A stretch of DNA of 64,000 bases from JABDBL01 sp963845445. Its GTDB lineage: Bacteria > Cyanobacteriota > Vampirovibrionia > Obscuribacterales > Obscuribacteraceae. The stretch lies in contig CAWJSE010000002.1 in NCBI GenBank assembly GCA_963845445.1, forward strand, positions 186,001 to 250,000. Direction: 5' to 3'. The notes beneath the pieces are model-generated. The model saw only the letters and a program-made list of their open reading frames with translations, was not told the DNA's origin and made no database searches. The position numbers and the translations under genes are program-made. Of the stretch, positions 63,640 through 64,000 are shown piece after piece; positions within the stretch are counted from its first letter, which is position 1, and each line of letters starts with the position of its first letter.

Positions 63640-64000
63640 TTAAGTATAAAGTCCACCGCTCACTTCTATCACTTGTCCGGTAACATAAGAGCCTGGACCG
63701 GCGAAGAAAAGCACTGCCTGGGCGATATCTTCAGGTAAACCCATCCTGCCAAGAGGGATGCGTTCGATTACTTTCTTTATTTTATCTTCACCAAGTGCTT
63801 TGGTCATATCGGTATCTATGAATCCTGGTGCCACGGCATTGCTTGTAATATTACGTGTGGCATATTCCAGCGCCACAGTTTTTGTAAAACCGATTAGTCC
63901 AGCTTTGGCAGCAGCATAATTCACTTGACCAGGGTTGCCATGCACACCGGTTGTACTGGCAATATTTATTATGCGTCCCTGTCTTTGTTTGGACATAATT
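63640..64000 (-). CDS. fabG: 3-oxoacyl-ACP reductase FabG, C-terminal part (5' end outside window)
   Basis: The last 120 codons of a short-chain dehydrogenase that reduces 3-oxoacyl-ACP with NADPH. The catalytic Ser is in INIASTTGVHGNPGQ, with the YxxxK motif YAAAKAGL after it. GFIDTDMT and the C-terminal GQVIEVSGG are typical of FabG. The gene continues beyond base 64000, so the first Met at 63996 is internal. Confidence 0.95.
   Translation of the reverse strand, partial: IMSKQRQGRIINIASTTGVHGNPGQVNYAAAKAGLIGFTKTVALEYATRNITSNAVAPGFIDTDMTKALGEDKIKKVIERIPLGRMGLPEDIAQAVLFFAGPGSYVTGQVIEVSGGLYT

Overview
The window reads as a chromosomal piece (about 40% G+C by eye) from a bacterium that is probably a non-photosynthetic relative of Cyanobacteria (Melainabacteria/Vampirovibrionia, Obscuribacter-like). 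This is an inference from the cyanobacterial-style system II cytochrome c biogenesis pair (Ccs1 and CcsB), the YlqD and YtxH family proteins, a DUF4388-like protein, a large DG-repeat protein and frequent TTG/GTG starts. No 16S rRNA is present to prove it.

Layout. 1-6,100: the end of a 3-hydroxyacyl-CoA dehydrogenase, a membrane glycosyltransferase, then the rod-shape operon mreB-mreC-mreD-PBP2. 6,260-8,660: two small secreted Cys-rich proteins closed by a strong terminator, a frameshifted 2OG-dioxygenase-like gene and a TauE/SafE permease. 8,800-16,100: a sugar-type ABC importer with two tandem binding proteins facing a nitrate/sulfonate/taurine-type ABC importer. 16,190-25,840: creD, metG, coaBC, a YtxH-type envelope cluster running into rluB and rodZ, a 107-bp tandem array, then rimO. 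25,940-36,740: a PepSY/CPBP membrane protein, two J-domain proteins, nrdR, rplS, rbgA, rnhB, an acyl-CoA dehydrogenase, a GAF-GGDEF gene and clpS. 36,900-46,030: a mosaic 905-residue protein, a TPR lipoprotein, a SpoIID protein, tRNA-Ser(UGA), a histone H1-like protein, an adenosine deaminase and thyA-folA-aat. 46,240-55,700: an accessory zone with a YlqD gene, a HEAT-repeat protein, a DG-repeat HELAH metallopeptidase, duplicated gene fragments, a truncated AbiEi-like regulator, ccsB-ccs1, a polyprenyl synthase and a frameshifted AbiTii gene. 55,710-64,000: an MshEN-like protein, msrB, cysK-htrA, gatA and fatty-acid genes fabF-acpP-fabG.

Two observations stand out. First, at least seven genes are interrupted by a single-base frame change, mostly at runs of four to nine A or T; one is the essential ribosomal gene rplS. 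This points to indel errors in the assembly, or less likely to an unusual decoding habit, and several apparent gene pairs are really single genes. Second, the 3' ends of the ylqD-like gene and of ccsB occur twice, and at 50,545 they are joined head to tail exactly as expected for the junction of an old tandem duplication. Between these copies lie the DG-repeat metallopeptidase, the HEAT protein and remnants of abortive-infection genes. That zone is the best candidate here for an undescribed system, but its function cannot be settled from sequence alone.
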